A DNA stretch of 64,000 nucleotides from Actinomadura alba (GTDB taxonomy: Bacteria > Actinomycetota > Actinomycetes > Streptosporangiales > Streptosporangiaceae). This document shows positions 35,932-45,473 of this stretch, in pieces. The position numbers were made by a program, and so were the translations under genes. Where the stretch lies: the NCBI RefSeq assembly GCF_014323705.1, contig NZ_JABVEC010000021.1:62001-126000 (forward strand), read 5' to 3'. The notes under the pieces are model-generated. The model saw nothing but the letters and a program-made list of their open reading frames with translations, did no database searches and was not told the origin of the DNA. The number at the start of each line of letters is the position of its first letter. Position 1 is the stretch's first letter.

Positions 35932-36129
35932 ATGTCGCTGTCGCCGATGGTGCCCGGTCAGCCAGGTCGACATGGGCGCGGACGAGACCTGATCCTCGAT
36001 GCGATCGTGAACGCGGACAAGGCCGGTATCGACTGCCCGCTGGGCTGGCCAGACGCCTTCGTCGACTTCGTCACCGCGCACCGGGCCGGACATGTAGTGA
36101 CACCCGCCGGATTGGACGGGCGCGCGTGA
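35932..36129 (+). pseudogene. DUF429 family remnant
   Basis: The 65-codon frame includes LILDAIVNADKAGIDCPLGWPDAFVDFV as a DUF429-like core (shown here in pieces: NADKAGIDCPLGWP, DAFVDFVTAHRAG). DUF429 proteins are about 250 aa, so most of the gene is gone. A 14-codon copy of the same stretch is at 26787. Confidence 0.5.
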
Positions 36130-36184
36130 GCGGCGGGACCTTGCGCTCCGGGCCCAGGTTCTTGGGGTCGTTGCAACACCCGAT

Positions 36185-36356
36185 CACCTCGGGAGTTGCA
36201 GTGGCGCAAGCTCCTCGCCGTCGGAGGACCTGTCGGTCGACCGCGTTGACCGACAAGCGCGAGCAATATCTGAAACTGATCGCACAGGGCATGACCGACT
36301 CGGCAGCCTGCCGTGCCGTGGGGATCAACCGGAGGAGAGGCTTCCGCGGCCGCTGA
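36185..36356 (+). pseudogene. IS30-type transposase N-terminal remnant
   Basis: The frame ends KREQYLKLIAQGMTDSAACR then AVGINRRRGFRGR and stop. This resembles the N-terminal helix-turn-helix of IS30 transposases (REQYL, GVNRRTG). The catalytic part is missing. Confidence 0.5.
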
Positions 36357-36416
36357 GTGGCGCGAAAGATCATGAATTCCGGGTGGGTGTCGTAGGGCGC
36401 TGTTAGCTTCCGGGCC

Positions 36417-38675
36417 ATGGCGTTGCTGCGGAGCTTCGAGAACGACGATTACTTGCCCGAGTTCGGCACGCTGATGATTCGGGATGCCTGGGATTCGGAT
36501 GCCGAGGAGATCCCCGGGCTCGACGCCTTCGAGGAGGGCGGCTCTGACGCTGCGCCCTGCGGGACGATCGCCCGGGCCGGGTCCGGGTGGCTGGAGGCGG
36601 CGGCGGGCGATGGCCCCCACGTCGTACGGCTGGAAGCGCACGACGCGGCGCCGCCCGACGACCACGACGAGTGGAGCGAGGCCGTAGAGACCTCCTACTT
36701 CGGTGTCGGTGAGGTGGGCCTCACCTACGTGACAGGTGGCGCCGGCAAGCCCGAGCTGCGGCTCGGCGATCCCGGCCCCTACCGTGCCCGGGTCTCCCGT
36801 AGGCGCTGGGATGACGGCGGTGACTTGTGGCGGTTCCAGTTCTGGCCGCACCGGCCAGAGCCGCCTCGGTGGCTCAAGCGCGACGGATCCGCCGTTCAGG
36901 ACCCGTTGTCGGGCTGGGACACGGTGCTGGACCACCACGTCCGCGATGTCGCCTACCTGGTGTACGCCGCCGAGCGGGAGCACGTGCGCGGCGGCACGGG
37001 GGTCACGGCCGAGGAGCTTGGCGAGTGGGGCGCCCGGCACGCCCGGCAGCGCGGCTGGCTGGACCAGCCGCTGTGGCCGGACCCGCCGACGCCGCCGCCG
37101 AGCGGGCATGCCGACATCGACGCCGGCCGCCTCGACTCGCGCCGCTCGGTCGTCGAGGACAACGCGCGGCGGCTGCGCGAGCACACGCGGATCGCCGAGC
37201 AGCTCGGAGTCCCTGCGCCGACCACTTTCCGCGCGGCCCTGCCGCTGCTCGCCGCCGCCGGTCTGCTGGTCGCCGAGGACTCCGGCGACGGCCCCCGCTA
37301 CCGCTGGGCGGCAGACCCTCCCAGGGCGCGGGATGTCCTCGACCTGTCGGCGGAGACGGTCGCCCAGGTGGAGCGGCGGAACGGGTTCCACCGGTTCACC
37401 CGGTTCGCGTCCGACCTCGTGGCGGTCGCGATGTGGGCGGGCGGTGCCGAGCTGACGATCCGCGAGCTCACCGGCCGGCTGCTGGCGACCGAGCGGGAGG
37501 TGCGCGAGACGCTGGAGTACGCAGTCGAGCAAGGCCTGCTCGAACGCACCGAGGTCGCCGAGTCGACGCTGATACTCACGCCGCTGCCCCGGCGGGCGGA
37601 CAGCGTGACGTCCGGGTACACGCAGATTCCCGCGCCCGGCCCGCCGTGGCACACGCCCAGTCCGCCGGCCCCTCAGATCTTCATCGGCGTCATCGGGTCC
37701 GCCGGCGACGAGCCGGACGTCGACGGGGAGGTGTTCGAGGCCGCCCGGCGGTACTTCGACGGCGGGCGCGCAAAGCCGTACCGCCCCCCGTTCGGCGACC
37801 CGCCGCGCACGGTCATCACGGACGATGAGGTGACCGTGCGACGGGAGCGGGAGATCACCATGTCCCGGCCGCGCGGGGAACCGCCGGTGCAGGCCCTCGA
37901 GGCGGCGTACGGCATCGTGCTGTTCGGTATGGCCGGGGAGTCGGCGCTGCTCCGCTATGACGGGACCATCATGACCTTCGGCACCGAGCACAGCCACTCC
38001 GGCGTGCTGGACGAGCGCGGGCGTCTGCTCGCCTTCACCGAGGCCGAGTACTCCCGCCGGGACGCCCGCCACCGACTGCACCTGATCGACCTGGCCGACG
38101 GCTCCCGGCAGGTCATGCCCTGGGACGAGGACCGCGACTGCTACGTCGTAGCGATCCACGAGGGCGCGGTGCACTTTGTCGGCGCCCAGCCCGATGGCGG
38201 CCCTCGGGTCGCCATGTGCTGGGCCCCGGGCGGCGAGCCCGAGCCGCGCGGTTACGACCTGCGCCAGATCGACCCGCTGACCGGCACCGCGCTCGTGTAC
38301 GACTCCGGCCTGGTCGTGATCTCGCCCGACGGCATCAGGCGGCGGGTGGACCTCGATCCGGCCGCGGAGCTCGCACCCGGCGGGCGGCGTCTGTACACCT
38401 ACCGCTACCTGCCCCCGGCGGTCACCTTGTTCGACGTCGAGACCGGCGCCGACAACCCGAAGGTCTTCTGGCTGCCCCGCGGCACCAACCCGTCCGGCGC
38501 GCACAAGCCGGTCTGGGAAGACGCCGACCACCTCCTGGTGCCGGTCCCACGCTGGGAGATCGATGCCGCCGCGGTCCGCCTCGACGTGCGCACCGGGGAA
38601 TTCGAGCGCGTACCTCAGATCGGCTCACCGATCGTCCGGCCGCTCCTGGCTCACCGCGGCGCGCTGCCCAAGTAG
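36417..38675 (+). CDS. large hypothetical protein with helical N-terminal and propeller-like C-terminal part
   Basis: A 752-aa cytosolic protein. Residues 1-150 are strand-rich and acidic (SWLEAAAGDG, GVGEVGLTYVTGG). Residues 150-400 are helical with two winged-helix-like segments (TTFRAALPLLAAAGLLVAED, LTIRELTGRLLATEREVRE). After a Pro-rich linker (about 400-425), residues 500-750 show repeated strands (LIDLADGSRQV, DVETGADNPKVFW) of propeller type. No catalytic motif or named domain was recognised. ATG 36417 follows the GTTAGCTTCCGGGCC leader. No operon partner. Confidence 0.75.
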   Translation: MALLRSFENDDYLPEFGTLMIRDAWDSDAEEIPGLDAFEEGGSDAAPCGTIARAGSGWLEAAAGDGPHVVRLEAHDAAPPDDHDEWSEAVETSYFGVGEVGLTYVTGGAGKPELRLGDPGPYRARVSRRRWDDGGDLWRFQFWPHRPEPPRWLKRDGSAVQDPLSGWDTVLDHHVRDVAYLVYAAEREHVRGGTGVTAEELGEWGARHARQRGWLDQPLWPDPPTPPPSGHADIDAGRLDSRRSVVEDNARRLREHTRIAEQLGVPAPTTFRAALPLLAAAGLLVAEDSGDGPRYRWAADPPRARDVLDLSAETVAQVERRNGFHRFTRFASDLVAVAMWAGGAELTIRELTGRLLATEREVRETLEYAVEQGLLERTEVAESTLILTPLPRRADSVTSGYTQIPAPGPPWHTPSPPAPQIFIGVIGSAGDEPDVDGEVFEAARRYFDGGRAKPYRPPFGDPPRTVITDDEVTVRREREITMSRPRGEPPVQALEAAYGIVLFGMAGESALLRYDGTIMTFGTEHSHSGVLDERGRLLAFTEAEYSRRDARHRLHLIDLADGSRQVMPWDEDRDCYVVAIHEGAVHFVGAQPDGGPRVAMCWAPGGEPEPRGYDLRQIDPLTGTALVYDSGLVVISPDGIRRRVDLDPAAELAPGGRRLYTYRYLPPAVTLFDVETGADNPKVFWLPRGTNPSGAHKPVWEDADHLLVPVPRWEIDAAAVRLDVRTGEFERVPQIGSPIVRPLLAHRGALPK

Positions 38676-38790
38676 CCGGGCAGAGCCAGGCGCACATCCC
38701 CACTCGTCAGCGAGCTTTGTCGGTGATCTACGGCATCTCCCTGAAGAGCGGCCTACCACTCACCGTTGAGAACCTGTTCACCTTCGCGCA

Positions 38791-39178
38791 GGTCTCGCTC
38801 CTGCAAGCCGCCGTCGCCCTCCGGAACTCCGGCATCGACGTGGCCGTGTTGAACATACCCACCGCTCCGGCCTGACGAGGGCCGGTCGGCCGTCTCGCTG
38901 GCCGCAGCAGGGCATCGCAGGATGGCATTACAGACCCTGCGTCGGACGGTGTTGACGATCGTGAGCAACGCTGCAGGGAACCGAGCCGACCGGATCAGAC
39001 GCGATGACCATGATCGTGTCTCAGTTCGTGTCCGCGAGCGAACGAGGAGCAGCGTGGGGGGACGAACTCGGCCAAACGACTACTGAGCAAACGCGATCAT
39101 GGTCACGTTCGCCCAGGCCAAAGCGGGTGCGCCGTCAGGGACTTGAACCCCGAACCCGCAGATTAAGAGTCCGCTGCT
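38791..39178 (+). repeat. about 390-bp repeat ending in a tRNA-Lys fragment (copy A)
   Basis: Imperfect repeat of 42345-42732. It starts with the 3' end of a gene (SLLQAAVALRNSGIDVAV, stop at 38873), passes the 25-bp repeat at 39016-39040 and a degenerate hairpin, and ends with the tRNA fragment at 39128-39178. Confidence 0.75.
39128..39178 (-). other. tRNA-Lys 3'-half fragment, putative att site A
   Basis: Matches the 3' half of tRNA-Lys(CTT) at 56780-56831 (anticodon loop through discriminator) with one substitution in the anticodon arm. The 5' half is absent. An arm-type CCGAGCGAACATGG lies 109 bp to the right (39287-39300). This is the pattern left when an integrative element enters a tRNA 3' end. 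Confidence 0.8.
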
Positions 39179-39179
39179 G

Positions 39180-39618
39180 TCGTGTCAGATCGGTGCTCTC
39201 GGTGTCAGTTCATACCGCCCCTGTGCACGTCCAGTCCGATTTTCATGTCGCCCTTTATCGCGGCGTGTCGTCCCGTACCGGGGACGCCGAGCGAACATGG
39301 CCGCCCGGACCGCCCCCGCACCGGACCGCAGACCGGTCACTGGACGTCTCGGTTTTCGGTTTCCTGCAGGTAGTAGACACGGGTGGAGTCGTCGTGCTGC
39401 TGATCGCAGCCTGGTGATGATCTGTGACTGAGACGATCGGCTTGCATGCCTGGTCGGTTTTGATGGGCGTATGGGGCGGGACTGGTGGAGTTGATGAGTG
39501 CCTGGCGAGCGCAGGGGGTGACCGATTACTGCAGGTGCTTGAGGACCTTGCCCGCCTCGTCCTAGACCTCCACGTCAGCGAGCCCAAGTGCATGGCCCCC
39601 GCGGAGAGGGCCGTTTCG
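39180..39618. other. att-arm and intergenic region
   Basis: It contains the arm-type repeat at 39287-39300. Short frames on both strands have no recognisable product. Confidence 0.4.
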
Positions 39619-41100
39619 CTAGGTCACGATGCCGGTTGAGGGGCGTCTGCGGGGTGGCGTCAGGCCGGTGTAGCGGTAGGCGGCACCACCGGGAAGCAGA
39701 TATTCGGCCAGGAGGTTGCGGGCGCGGCGGGACGGCAGGCCCATGTCGTGCATGAGCTCGTCCGCACTATGGATGTCGTATGGGCCGAAGTCGTATCCGC
39801 CGGAGCCGGGAAGCACGCGCTCCTGCCAGGCCAGGCGGCTGTCGATAGCTTCTTGCATTTTCTGCTCGTCTGGGGTGGTGCGCAGCGCTCCCAGGAAATA
39901 CCGGGCCAGCCAGTGCGCGCTGAGTTCCATGCCCATGATGTTGTTGAAGATCTGCCGGAATCCGACGAACCCCAGCTGCTCCACGCCGGGGGGAACGATG
40001 CCCCGATAGAGCCGTATTCGCTCGGCGGAATCATGCACACGCACCCGCGGGTCGAGGAACGGGAAGACCTTGTGATGACCGGTGGCGAAAACGATGACAT
40101 CCGCCGCCGCCTCCTCGCCGGTCGCCAGCCGGAGCCCCGCTTGGGTGAACGCCTCGACAGCGCTGACCTTGGCGGTGATCTGGCCTCGGCGGACGGACCG
40201 CACGTAGCCACGTGGCATCACCCCGGCATGTGCCAGGTGAAAGGGCAAGGGGTTCGCCGGCCGCAGTCGCCTCGGCAGCCGGTACAGCCCCGTAGAGATG
40301 ATCATGTCGCGGGCGATGCCCCACCACAGGGCTCGCTTGACCCGCTCGCCGAGGCGGTCGATCGGGCGTACGCAGGCCGGATCGTGGTAGCGCGGCAGCA
40401 GCGCCTCACCGAATCGCGTCATCAGGATCCACTTGTAGCCGACAAGCCCGAACAGGAGCCGCTCGGGGACCATCCAGTTCACCTTGCGCTGCACGAGAGT
40501 GGCCGAGACCGCCTCTCGCGCGGCACGGGTGGCCAGGTCGAGCGCGGACTTACCGCCGCCTACGACGACCACACGCCGACCCTCGAACGTCCCGGCGCTC
40601 ACCTGGTTGGAATGCAGCACGGTCCCGCCGAACAACTCACGCCCAGGTAGGTTCGGCACCCGGACATGGTGGTGAGCCCCACTGGCGACAACGACATAGT
40701 CGAATGCCTCGTTTTCGGCCTGCGCCGCCTTGTCCCCCGCAGGCCGAGACTCGACCAGCCAGCCTGAGGCACCCGCCCGCCCTGGCCCATCCACCGGCCG
40801 GACCGCGACCACCTCGGTCCCCGGCCGCAGACGCTTCAGCACCCCGAAGTTCTCCGCGTACTCCTCCAGATAATGCTGTGTCTCTATCGCACTGGCGTAA
40901 TGCAGCCGGTTGGGCAGATCCGCGAACTCAAAGAGACGAAGCGAGGCCTGATTGGCCAACCCGTCGTAACAACCCCCCGGCGACCAAATACCACCCACCC
41001 GCCGGTACTTGTCAAAGACCGTAACCTCAAACCCGCTCTCCAGCAGCACCTTCGCTGCCACAATTCCCGCAGGCCCGGCCCCGACAACCGCCACTCGCAT
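39619..41100 (-). CDS. flavin-containing monooxygenase
   Basis: A 493-aa class B flavoprotein monooxygenase. FAD motif VVGAGPAGIVAAKVL (4-18), GGIWSPGG region, an FMO-type stretch VVASGAHHHVRVPNLPG near 155, NADP motif VVVGGGKSALDLA near 190, and FATGHHKVFPF near 345. These enzymes oxygenate N, S or ketone groups. The ATG at 41100 puts the GxGxxG at the very N-terminus; a GTG 15 bp upstream is possible. It lies alone between two tRNA-Lys fragments and so is probably cargo of an integrated element. Confidence 0.9.
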   Translation of the reverse strand: MRVAVVGAGPAGIVAAKVLLESGFEVTVFDKYRRVGGIWSPGGCYDGLANQASLRLFEFADLPNRLHYASAIETQHYLEEYAENFGVLKRLRPGTEVVAVRPVDGPGRAGASGWLVESRPAGDKAAQAENEAFDYVVVASGAHHHVRVPNLPGRELFGGTVLHSNQVSAGTFEGRRVVVVGGGKSALDLATRAAREAVSATLVQRKVNWMVPERLLFGLVGYKWILMTRFGEALLPRYHDPACVRPIDRLGERVKRALWWGIARDMIISTGLYRLPRRLRPANPLPFHLAHAGVMPRGYVRSVRRGQITAKVSAVEAFTQAGLRLATGEEAAADVIVFATGHHKVFPFLDPRVRVHDSAERIRLYRGIVPPGVEQLGFVGFRQIFNNIMGMELSAHWLARYFLGALRTTPDEQKMQEAIDSRLAWQERVLPGSGGYDFGPYDIHSADELMHDMGLPSRRARNLLAEYLLPGGAAYRYTGLTPPRRRPSTGIVT

Positions 41101-41457
41101 ACCCCACCACTCCACACGCTCGGCACACCAGCACGTATATCATCCTGGCCACCCCCATCCACGCTCAGCGAAATCACCAAAATCGCACCACAGCCGCCGG
41201 ACCCGCCATCACTTCTCCACAAGCGCGCCCGTCGGTTGGGTCGTCGGTCTCAAAGTCGAGCCGGACCGGATCCACCCCGTCCGGAAGGTCCAGACCTGAG
41301 ACCGAGCGGCTGTGCAGCGCATGCACCGCGAGGTGAGTAGCCACAGCGCATCGAAACACACTGCCTACTTCGCCCGCCTGTCCTGCCCGCCTCATCGGGG
41401 CCTATAAAGACTGATGGGCATTCGCGATAGCGTTGCGAATACCCAGGTCGGAACGGA
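41101..41457. other. upstream region of the monooxygenase and hairpin of att site B
   Basis: No gene is supported. A terminator-like hairpin lies at 41416-41445 (GGGCATTCGC pairing with GCGAATACCC), equivalent to the tRNA-Lys terminator. Confidence 0.45.
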
Positions 41458-41508
41458 TGCGCTGTCAGGGACTTGAACCCCGAACCCGCGGATTAAGAGC
41501 TGCTGTTC
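41458..41508 (-). other. tRNA-Lys 3'-half fragment, putative att site B
   Basis: Matches the tRNA-Lys 3' half with a few substitutions and one small gap near the anticodon arm. It is flanked by the equivalent hairpin on the left and by tandem CGAGCGAACA units (41620-41640) 110 bp to the right. It is the most diverged of the three fragments. Confidence 0.75.
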
Positions 41509-41723
41509 TCGTGTTAGATCAGCGCTCTCGCTATCAGACTGTACCGTCCTGTCCGGGATGCATGCATGGCGTTCGCATGCCGCGCTGTGCTGGCGGGTGC
41601 CGGTCCGTGCCGATGTCGCCGAGCGAACACCGAGCGAACATGGTGCCCGGTGGGCATGGTTTCGCTGAACATCAAGGTCCGCGATGCGAACATCGGACCC
41701 TCCACGGGTAGTTGCGAGTTCGC

Positions 41724-42275
41724 TCACGCATTGTTGAATACGATCTCTCGGTAGGGGCTCTCGTCGGGATCGCCCCAGGGGTAGGTGCCGTCGAAGGCAC
41801 CGGCCGTGACGTCGTTGACTAGCTTCAGTGGCACGTTGAACTGGTAGTCCACGGCGATGGTCTGGCGTTCGTCGTGCAGTGCCCGCTCGATGAGAGAAAC
41901 AAGGACGTCAGGGGCTCTGCCTTCGATGGCGATGTGCAGGCCGGCGTCGTCCTCCGTTTCGGAATCACTGACAACCTTCCACCGTCGGAGTCCGTTGGCA
42001 TACAACTCGGCCTGGCTGTACATGACATGTTCTTCCAGGAAAGCGGTGACCACGGTGGTACCGATACTGAGGGTTTCCAGCAGGTCGGGGTCGTCCCGAA
42101 TATCGCCGGGGGAGTCGCCGATGACCGTCCAGCCCTGCTCAAGCGGCCCGAGACAGGCCGGCGCGTCTGAGAGGCACGGATCCTCGACCCGGTAGCCGAG
42201 CACGGCTCCGAGGCGCTGCAGTACATCATCGACGGTCAGATCCTGGACGAGCACGTAACCAGTGGAGAAACCCAT
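41724..42275 (-). CDS. hypothetical protein
   Basis: A 183-aa soluble acidic protein: FSTGYVLVQDLTVDDVLQRL at the N-terminus, VVTAFLEEHVMYSQAELYANG and RRWKVVSDSETEDDAGLHI in the middle, and NVPLKLVNDVTAGAFDGTYP near the end. The length, lack of signal peptide and position between two att sites suit an accessory or immunity-type gene, but I recognise no family. Confidence 0.65.
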   Translation of the reverse strand: MGFSTGYVLVQDLTVDDVLQRLGAVLGYRVEDPCLSDAPACLGPLEQGWTVIGDSPGDIRDDPDLLETLSIGTTVVTAFLEEHVMYSQAELYANGLRRWKVVSDSETEDDAGLHIAIEGRAPDVLVSLIERALHDERQTIAVDYQFNVPLKLVNDVTAGAFDGTYPWGDPDESPYREIVFNNA

Positions 42276-42344
42276 GCCGATCTTCTATCGCCTGCCGCCG
42301 ACAGAGCCGGCAGAAGGGCGGTCCGGTGAAACGCGCGTGCCTGG

Positions 42345-42732
42345 GGTCTCGCTCCTGCAGGCCGCGGTCGCCCTCCGGAACTTTGGCATCGAGGTGGCCG
42401 TGGTGAACATCCCCACCGTTCCGGCCTGACTAGGACGCCCGGTCGGCTCGCTGGCCGCAGCGGGGCATCGTATGACCTTACGGACCCGGCTCCTGGTGAT
42501 GTCGGTGATCGTTTGAGCAACGCTGCAGGTAACCGGGCCGACCCCGAGGGACGCTGTGACCATGATCGTGTCTCGGTTCGTGTCCGCGAGCGAACTCCGA
42601 GCAGCGTGGGGAGACGAACCGGCCCAAAACGACCGATGGGCAAACACGATCTTGATCGCGTTTGCCCAGGTCAGACGGGGTGCGCCGTCAGGGACTTGAA
42701 CCCCGAACCCGCAGATTAAGAGTCTGCTGCTC
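42345..42732 (+). repeat. about 390-bp repeat ending in a tRNA-Lys fragment (copy C)
   Basis: Copy of 38791-39178. It begins with the same 3' gene end (SLLQAAVALRNFGIEVAVVN, stop near 42429) and includes the 25-bp repeat at 42568-42592. The terminator-like hairpin at 42638-42667 (GGGCAAAC pairing with GTTTGCCC) is well preserved here. Confidence 0.75.
42681..42732 (-). other. tRNA-Lys 3'-half fragment, putative att site C
   Basis: Identical to the tRNA-Lys 3' half from the discriminator base through GTCTGCTGCTC in plus-strand terms, then diverges. Tandem GAGCAACCAC/CGAGCAACCA units lie 109 bp to the right (42841-42860). It is the best preserved copy and the likely left end of the 14-kb element reaching the tRNA at 56.8 kb. 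Confidence 0.85.
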
Positions 42733-43254
42733 ACGTGCTGGATCGGTGCTCCCACTGTCGCTCTATGCCGTTTCGTGCGCGACTCCACCGTTTCCGATGC
42801 CGGGTTGTGCCGCGTCGTGCCGCTCCGTTCCAAGACATACGAGCAACCACCGAGCAACCATCGGCATCAGCCGGCATCGGCGCATCGGCGCATCGGCGCA
42901 ACGGCGTCCGGGTCCGCTGCGACGCTGCGCAGGTTCGCGCCGTGGGGGATGTCGCACAGATGGGAACGGGCGACCTGTGCGTTGACGGCCGTCAGTTAGT
43001 GGCCGGTAGGGGTGTACCGATCGGGTGCCTATGAAGTGTCCAGGTCCACTGCTGACCCTGCAGGTCAGCGACCGAAACCCAATACTCCAACGGCACAGGG
43101 CGGCCGGGGTGTTTGCGGCGGGACGCGGTGCCAGCGCAGGATGGTATCGCCGATAGCACGAGGGGTCACTTGGCGTGCTCGTGCGGCGATCGTCAGCTGT
43201 ACTTACGACCTGCAGGTCACAGGACCTGGATGGGGTTTTCGGCACCCGGAGGGG
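42733..43254. other. att arm and IS-end region
   Basis: Holds the arm-type repeat 42841-42860. CCTGCAGGTCA sequences near 43068 and 43211 resemble the right end of the IS at 52.2-53.35 kb, and the 16-bp GGGGTTTTCGGCACCC is at 43232-43247. No intact gene. Confidence 0.45.
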
Positions 43255-43925
43255 TAAAGAAGCTGATCTTGGCGATGGCGAGAAACAACCCGCCCTGGGC
43301 CATCGCCGAATCCACGGCGAGCTGGCCCGCCTCGGCTACGTGATCGCACCGTCAACGGTATCCTGAACGCCGCAGGTATTGATCCGGCGCCGCGCAGGTC
43401 CGGGCCGACCTGGCGGCAGCTCCTGTCCGCCCAGGCCCACGCGGTGATGGCCTGTGACTTCTTCACGGTCGATACTGTCCTGCTCAGATGGATCTACGTC
43501 CTGACGTTCATCGAGCACGGCACCCGCAGACTCCATCTCGTAGGGGTGACCACGCAAACCGGAGCCTGGGTGATGCAGCAGGCTCGTAATCTCGCGATGG
43601 GAGCTCGGTGAGCGGATGGACTCGCTACGGTTCTTGATCCGTGACCGCGACAGCAAATTTATCTAGCTTTCAGATGCTCACCGCCGATGGCATTACCGCC
43701 CTCCAGACCCTGCCGCAGGCTCCCTGGGCGAACGCAATCTGCAAGGATCTGATCGGGACCTGCGCCGGGAACTGTTTGACCGGATGCTCATTGTCAACGA
43801 GAAGCACCTGACCGCTGTCCTCACCGAGTACGCCGGCCATTACCCGGCCAAGATTCGGTGACGCGCCACTAGACCAACTCAAGATCCCGCGGCGCGACCG
43901 CCTCGGCGCCATCCTCGCACGAACA
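43255..43925 (+). pseudogene. degenerate rve-type transposase, related to 52276-53340
   Basis: Segments in changing frames match the intact transposase: LNAAGIDPAPRRSGPTWRQL and CDFFTVDTVLLRWIYVLTFI (43370-43500), ARNLAMG with an early stop (about 43600), LRFLIRDRDSKF, ELFDRMLIVNEKHLTAVLTE (about 43770-43840) and RRDRLGAIL (about 43890). The 5' third is missing. Several frameshifts and stops make it non-functional. Confidence 0.8.
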
Positions 43926-44143
43926 CTCCCAGGTCGCACTACGTGGACGAGGTTTTGGGCACGCACAACGGCGGTAAACCGCTCGCCAGCGGCTTGAGCC
44001 GAATATTGACACCCGGTCGATCACCCACCCCCACCTTAAGGATGTCGTCAAACGCCTCCGCGATCAATAGGTTCGGAGATCACGACGAAGCGTGGCGGGT
44101 GCGGAGCGCTCGGCACCCGCCACGTAAGCGAGCCGTTCGCAAT
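43926..44143. other. no gene seen
   Basis: Between transposase debris and the first small secreted protein gene; nothing recognised. Confidence 0.4.
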
Positions 44144-44539
44144 CTAGCAGGACGAGGTCCAGTAGTTTCCGTAGCCAGCGTTAATGGGGTTGTGTACTCT
44201 CCAATACGCAAACGGACGGGAGCAGTAGTGGCCCATCTGCGTGACCAGCCAGACCGAATTCCCGCCTGAGGTTTCGTTGTAGGAGGAGGAGTCGTCGAGC
44301 GTAATGAAGGAGTACTGGGTCTCAGACCAGCGTGGATTGTCGTACCGGAACGACGCCTTGTTGCCCGTGTCGTAGGTATTCGTCCAGACGCAGTAGTAGC
44401 TGCTGGAGCATTCGGCACCGTAGTTGCCAGAGGTGCTGTCGGCGATTGCGGCCGAGCCGAGGGCAGCCGTAAGGGCGCCGAGTGAGGCGACTATTATGAT
44501 GGCGGCCTTACTCAGGGCGCGTCCGACTGGCAGAGGCAT
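44144..44539 (-). CDS. small secreted Cys-containing protein, I36/crystallin-like (copy 1)
   Basis: A 131-aa preprotein. The signal peptide has a basic start (MPLPVGRALSKAA) and a hydrophobic stretch ending AIADS near residue 35. The mature part of about 95 residues has four Cys: ECSSSYYCVW near the start, HYCSRPFAYW, and a terminal Cys. YDTGNKASFRYDNPRWS and LDDSSSYNETSGGNSVW resemble the beta-gamma-crystallin fold of family I36 inhibitors. ATG 44539 has AAAGGAAT upstream. Two close paralogues are at 49.5 and 50.0 kb, beyond a tripartite ABC exporter. Role unknown: inhibitor, bacteriocin-like effector or wall protein are possible. Confidence 0.8.
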   Translation of the reverse strand: MPLPVGRALSKAAIIIVASLGALTAALGSAAIADSTSGNYGAECSSSYYCVWTNTYDTGNKASFRYDNPRWSETQYSFITLDDSSSYNETSGGNSVWLVTQMGHYCSRPFAYWRVHNPINAGYGNYWTSSC

Positions 44540-44991
44540 GTAGAATTCCTTTCGATTCATGCTGGCCCAGTCCCGTGACGAGGTACCGACCATCTGTTGC
44601 GGGATTCCGGGCTAACAGTTTTGCATGGTAAATGTATTTTTACACGGCGATTCGTTTCCTGTAAAGCAGTCTCTCCAGATATCTCCCCCGGTCGAAACTC
44701 CTCGCGTCCACCATCAATGAGCGAGGGTGTAAAATTACTCACGCCACCTGGGGGCTACTACGGCAAGTAGCTGTTTACGTACTGACTTAACGTGCGCGGT
44801 CGCTGTCGAAAGTGAGATTCGTCACAGCACCCTTGTATAAATTCGCGTCTCGGTGCCGGTGTGCGGGAGAGGCGCGCCGTCCCTGATAGCACAATTAATG
44901 TCGAAATTGTCGATCAAAGCTCGTAAGAACTGACCGTTCCCGCCTTGCAGAAAGTTATTGTGCAAGAGGCGGGTCAGGGTCGAGCGCATTC
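44540..44991. other. AT-richer upstream region of the small secreted protein
   Basis: No gene is supported; it should contain the promoter of the small secreted protein gene. Base composition is clearly lower in GC than the window average. Confidence 0.4.
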
Positions 44992-45165
44992 TCACATGGT
45001 GAGACCGAGGGTGATCAACAGATGGGTGAAGTCGTCGCGCGCCTAGCGGATCCCTTCGGCGATGTTGGTGAAGCCGAGTAGGCGGAGCGCACCAGTGGCA
45101 TGGCCGCGCATGACGGCCAGGACAGAGGGAAAGAGCCGGTCTGTATCCGGCAGCGGCCCTCACCC
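44992..45165 (-). pseudogene. ISAs1-type transposase C-terminal remnant
   Basis: The minus frame reads AVMRGHATGALRLLGFTNIA and EGIR, then an in-frame TAG where Trp is expected, then ARDDFTHLLITLGLTM and a stop at 44992. This matches the conserved end of ISAs1-like transposases. Only about 55 codons remain. Confidence 0.6.
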
Positions 45166-45190
45166 TGTCGGTGCCTGAAATAGTGTCGCC

Positions 45191-45430
45191 CTATGCGACA
45201 TACGAGCATTCGCGGATCAGTCCGCCGAGCCGATCGCGTCGTACGATCTTGATCAGGTTGTTTGGTGCCTCCGCCGCTGGTTCCGTGGCGTCGCGTGGTC
45301 GTTGCTGGAGCGTCCGGTGTGGGAGGTGTCGGTCGTAGTGATCGACATATTCGATTCGGACGGTGCGTAGGTGTCGTTCGCTGAGGATGAGGATCTGTCG
45401 GCGGCCTCTCACCGACAGTTGGAGATCCAC
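45191..45430 (-). pseudogene. rve-type transposase C-terminal remnant
   Basis: The 79-codon frame has QILILSERHLRTVRIEYVDH, YDRHLPHRTLQQRP and VRRDRLGGLIREC. It matches the end of IS481/IS3-like transposases (NEKHLSKILTEYVEHYDDHRPH, RDRLGGLI) as found at 52.3-53.3 kb. The upstream part is missing. Confidence 0.65.
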
Positions 45431-45473
45431 TGTTCGGCGATTGCGTTTGCAGGTCGCCGGTTCCCACCGCGAT

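Noticed and set aside
35958..38531. 857-codon minus-strand open frame
   Set aside because: Antisense shadow of the 752-aa gene at 36417; Arg/Pro/Gly-rich with no motif.
39128..39178. Complete tRNA at this or the other two fragments
   Set aside because: Only the anticodon loop and 3' half are present; the D-arm and 5' acceptor strand are missing.
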